Shown piece after piece: positions 63,794 through 64,000 of a stretch of DNA of 64,000 bases; the stretch's first letter is position 1, and every line of letters starts with the position of its first letter. The notes beneath the pieces were generated by a model, which made no database searches, was not told the DNA's origin, and saw only the letters and a list, made by a program, of their open reading frames with translations. The position numbers and the translations under genes are program-made. Location: positions 7,370,479 to 7,434,478 of the forward strand of contig CM034109.1 in assembly GCA_019914945.1 (NCBI GenBank), in the 5' to 3' direction. The stretch comes from Typha latifolia (Eukaryota > Streptophyta > Magnoliopsida > Poales > Typhaceae).

Positions 63794-63957
63794 GGCTGGA
63801 GGTGCGCGCGCTCGCCGGGGTCGCTTCCTCGGTTGCTCTGCTCGACTGCTCCTCCTCGTCTTGGATCGGATCGAACCAGGGTTGCACGAACGCCGGTAAA
63901 GTAAAAAGTCAGCGACCTACTACAGATAGAGAGATGGAGGGAGTGCGTTTCGAAAGG

Positions 63958-63967
63958 GGCACGTGGC
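63958..63967. promoter_or_regulatory. G-box upstream of XXT5-like gene
   Basis: GGCACGTGGC contains the palindromic CACGTG core bound by bZIP and bHLH factors. It lies about 167 bp before the start codon. One site only, so regulation is an inference. Confidence 0.4.
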
Positions 63968-64000
63968 AGCGCGCTGTTGATTTGACAACATGGTTAGGGT

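Noticed and set aside
62522..63899. Plus-strand and alternative-frame ORFs over the XXT5-like gene
   Set aside because: Shadows of a GC-rich coding region; only the 458-aa frame has a recognisable enzyme.

Overview
This is nuclear DNA of a flowering plant. It has multi-exon genes with GT-AG introns, AT-rich intergenic DNA full of miniature transposons and retroelement remains, and proteins typical of land plants (DREB factor, FBL11, HDA9, AGCVIII kinase, xyloglucan xylosyltransferase). The two intronless genes (DREB, XXT5-like) are GC-rich while the intron-rich genes are AT-rich. That contrast suggests a monocot, probably not a grass, but I cannot name the species.

Layout: 1-3674 no gene seen; 3675-4103 (-) small plastid membrane protein; 4913-5383 a 471-bp hAT-type MITE with a perfect 8-bp target duplication; 6550-7266 (-) DREB/AP2 factor; 7267-14369 gene-poor DNA with a long-inverted-repeat transposon and several duplicated segments; 14370-17313 (-) tRNA dimethylallyltransferase IPT2 (10 exons); 17750-18912 a probable copia-like solo LTR with two tandem arrays; 19375-20235 (-) GORAB-like coiled-coil protein (4 exons); 20236-23055 MITEs and microsatellites; 23056-28381 (+) zf-XS/XS-domain protein (3 exons); 28382-31116 LINE remnant plus a second long-inverted-repeat element; 31117-41934 (-) FBL11 (19 exons); 42204-50865 (+) histone deacetylase HDA9 (14 exons); 51997-56040 (-) AGCVIII kinase (2 coding exons); 56041-62416 intergenic, with a possible spliced upstream ORF and a decayed coding stretch; 62417-63793 (-) XXT5-like glycosyltransferase.

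The genes are ordinary plant neighbours, not a cluster or operon. FBL11 and HDA9 are head to head with only 269 bp between start codons, so they probably share a promoter region. HDA9 and the kinase are tail to tail. Exon models were built by hand by following reading phase through splice sites and comparing with remembered family sequences. All exon lengths close in frame.

Points most worth a second look: a GC-AG intron made largely of a TA microsatellite in FBL11; a 77-bp CT repeat in the 3' splice region of an IPT2 intron; an in-frame 78-nt candidate cassette exon just before the IPT2 zinc finger; an overlapping DRE-ABRE site upstream of a DREB gene whose AP2 domain has an unusual histidine; a 34-codon spliced micro-ORF upstream of the kinase; and a transposon family with ~250-bp inverted arms flanking decayed coding sequence. 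I found no CRISPR array, rRNA or convincing tRNA, and nothing I would call a wholly new biological system.
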